From: an uncultured Chloroflexota bacterium
GTDB taxonomy: Bacteria; Chloroflexota; Anaerolineae; Anaerolineales; Anaerolineaceae
Direction: 5' to 3'
NCBI GenBank assembly: GCA_902795255.1
Contig: CADBKS010000191.1
Location: forward strand, 1 to 5,675
Length of the DNA: 5,675 nt
The position numbers and the translations under genes are program-made. Below are positions 5,512 to 5,675 of the stretch, piece after piece. Each line of letters starts with the position of its first letter. Position 1 is the stretch's first letter. The notes beneath the pieces are model-generated. The model did no database searches. It was not told where the DNA came from and saw only the letters and a list, made by a program, of their open reading frames with translations.

Positions 5512-5675
5512 ATGAAAATGTTATGGCGGCTGAGCCGTGAGGCAATACGGTACAAAAACCTTTATCTGATCGCGATCCTTTCGACCCTTTCCCTGACCGC
5601 GGTCAATCTTGCCGCACCGAAAGTTCTTTCTGCAATGACCGGCATTGTGGAAAGAGGGATCGATGAAAACGGAAT
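5512..5675 (+). CDS. ABC transporter, exporter type, N-terminal membrane part (partial)
   Basis: The first 54 residues are visible; the gene runs off the right edge. A short basic start (MKMLWRLSREAIRYKN) leads into a hydrophobic segment, about residues 17-36, followed by PKVLSAMTGIVERGID. This is the usual opening of the transmembrane domain in MsbA/MdlB-type ABC exporters, where the first helix ends near a conserved proline and a TGIVERGID-like turn precedes the first extracellular loop. Such proteins are about 570-740 residues, with an ATPase domain behind six helices, none of which can be seen here. The ATG at 5512 follows GGAGG (5499-5503) by 8 bases; the ATG two codons later is less well spaced. 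It is divergent from the nitroreductase remnant and probably belongs to a separate unit, perhaps with a partner half-transporter downstream. The substrate is unknown. Confidence 0.75.
   Translation, partial: MKMLWRLSREAIRYKNLYLIAILSTLSLTAVNLAAPKVLSAMTGIVERGIDENG

Overview
The window looks like a chromosomal segment of an anaerobic, low- to mid-GC Firmicute of the clostridial type. This is inferred from a transcriptional T-box leader, strong AGGAGG-type ribosome binding sites, ferredoxin-dependent 2-oxoacid chemistry and short gene spacing. No species can be named from the sequence alone.

The minus strand carries one tight operon, read from about 4800 down to 1. A sigma-A-type promoter (4806-4835) leads into a T-box riboswitch (about 4528-4800) that ends in an intrinsic terminator. 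It is followed by an AMP-forming acyl/aryl-CoA synthetase (2875-4512), indolepyruvate ferredoxin oxidoreductase subunits alpha (1111-2838) and beta (522-1097), and the first 168 codons of a PaaK-type phenylacetate-CoA ligase (506 to the window edge). Gaps between genes are 36, 13 and 15 bases, so the genes are almost certainly co-transcribed.

Upstream, at 4881-5380 on the same strand, lies a wrecked nitroreductase gene. It has a lost start codon, three frameshifts and two in-frame stops, yet its parts line up in order across three reading frames. Beyond it, about 100 bases contain back-to-back promoters sharing a small palindrome. The plus strand then starts an ABC exporter-type protein at 5512 that runs off the right edge.

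The main point is regulatory logic. A T-box switches transcription on when its cognate tRNA is uncharged, that is, when an amino acid is short. Placing arylpyruvate oxidoreductase and two ATP-consuming CoA ligases under such control makes little sense for amino acid breakdown. It fits salvage: arylacetate is activated to arylacetyl-CoA, then reductively carboxylated by IorAB with reduced ferredoxin to an arylpyruvate, which is transaminated to an aromatic amino acid. That reaction sequence is known biochemically from rumen bacteria and methanogens. Its assignment here, and tyrosine as the likely sensed amino acid, are inferences from the sequence.
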